Below the pieces are notes generated by a model. That model saw only the letters and a program-made list of their open reading frames with translations. It searched no databases and was not told the origin of the DNA. Shown here piece after piece: positions 63,773 to 64,000 of a stretch of 64,000 bases of DNA. The DNA is taken from contig CM029123.1 in assembly GCA_016859345.1 (NCBI GenBank), forward strand, positions 1,070,001 to 1,134,000, in the 5' to 3' direction. The translations under genes were made by a program, and so were the position numbers. This DNA is from Istiophorus platypterus (lineage: Eukaryota; Chordata; Actinopteri; Istiophoriformes; Istiophoridae). Within the stretch, counting starts at the first letter, position 1; each line of letters begins with the position of its first letter.

Positions 63773-64000
63773 GTATGAGGCTCTAAAACACAACATTACA
63801 AAATGTGCAACTGTCAAAGTAGAGACGGTTTAATGATGCTGGATTTACTACAAGAGGATATTGTTCTGCACAATCAGTTATTCTGGTGTAAAGGAAAAAC
63901 TTTGCCTGAGAAGATTGGTATGTTGAGTAGCGACATATTAGCAACTTGCCAGATATGTAAATTGAAAATATAATCTCATTATGTTGAGAGAAAATGTAAT

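Larger units (their letters stand above)
54896..64000 (-). other. ptprf: ptprf intron upstream of the Ig2 exon (incomplete)
   Basis: At least 9.1 kb. It holds a small MITE-like inverted repeat (58330-58481), a nested Tc1-like/L2 block (58975-62230), a CpG-bearing motif-rich patch (62880-63080), a CA array and a direct repeat of 180-bp period. The stretch 54.9-58.3 kb is AT-rich with a short AT array only. No Ig1 exon was recognised. Confidence 0.65.

Noticed and set aside
54896..64000. Search for the Ig1 exons of ptprf
   Set aside because: No frame with the Ig1 cysteine, KPRITW-like or YECTA-like blocks and splice borders was seen; Ig1 probably lies beyond the window.

Overview
The window is a stretch of a teleost fish nuclear genome. 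It is AT-rich and intron-dominated, with many microsatellites and relics of typical fish transposons. It covers the middle of one large gene on the minus strand: a LAR-type receptor protein tyrosine phosphatase, closest in wording to PTPRF (ptprf; the fish a/b copy cannot be decided here). I find no other protein-coding gene of the host and no confident RNA gene.

Reading the minus strand from high to low coordinates, the exons are: first part of Ig domain 2 (54707-54895), an 18-nt microexon (48622-48639), end of Ig2 (44239-44349), Ig3 (27907-28176), FN3-1 plus FN3-2 in one exon (21585-22166), FN3-3 in two exons (18274-18410 and 17806-17950), FN3-4 (14376-14678) and the first part of FN3-5 (7055-7248). 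All junctions have AG/GT borders and matching phases, so the exons join into one open frame of about 643 codons (649 with the microexon). The signal peptide, Ig1, the rest of FN3-5 to FN3-8, the membrane segment and both phosphatase domains lie outside the window.

The most interesting item is the microexon at 48622-48639. It would insert GGTPIR into Ig2 without shifting the frame. It corresponds to splice insert A (meA, six-residue form) known from PTPRD, which tunes binding of synaptic partners.

The introns hold the rest. 1-7 kb: a LINE relic with a (TGGA)n tail, a broken Tc1-like transposon, and a 5'-truncated LINE copy with a 16-bp target duplication. 12.2 kb: a GATA array. 19.3 kb: a tRNA-SINE fragment folded back on itself. 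22.5 kb: a MITE. 24.6-27.7 kb: a broken L2-type LINE with an esterase-like ORF1 relic. 34.9 kb: a tRNA-derived SINE with A and B boxes. 49.2-51.4 kb: a possible hAT-like element. 59-62.2 kb: a second L2-type LINE lying inside a Tc1-like element. 62.3-64 kb: a CpG-bearing, motif-rich patch and a 180-bp-period direct repeat.
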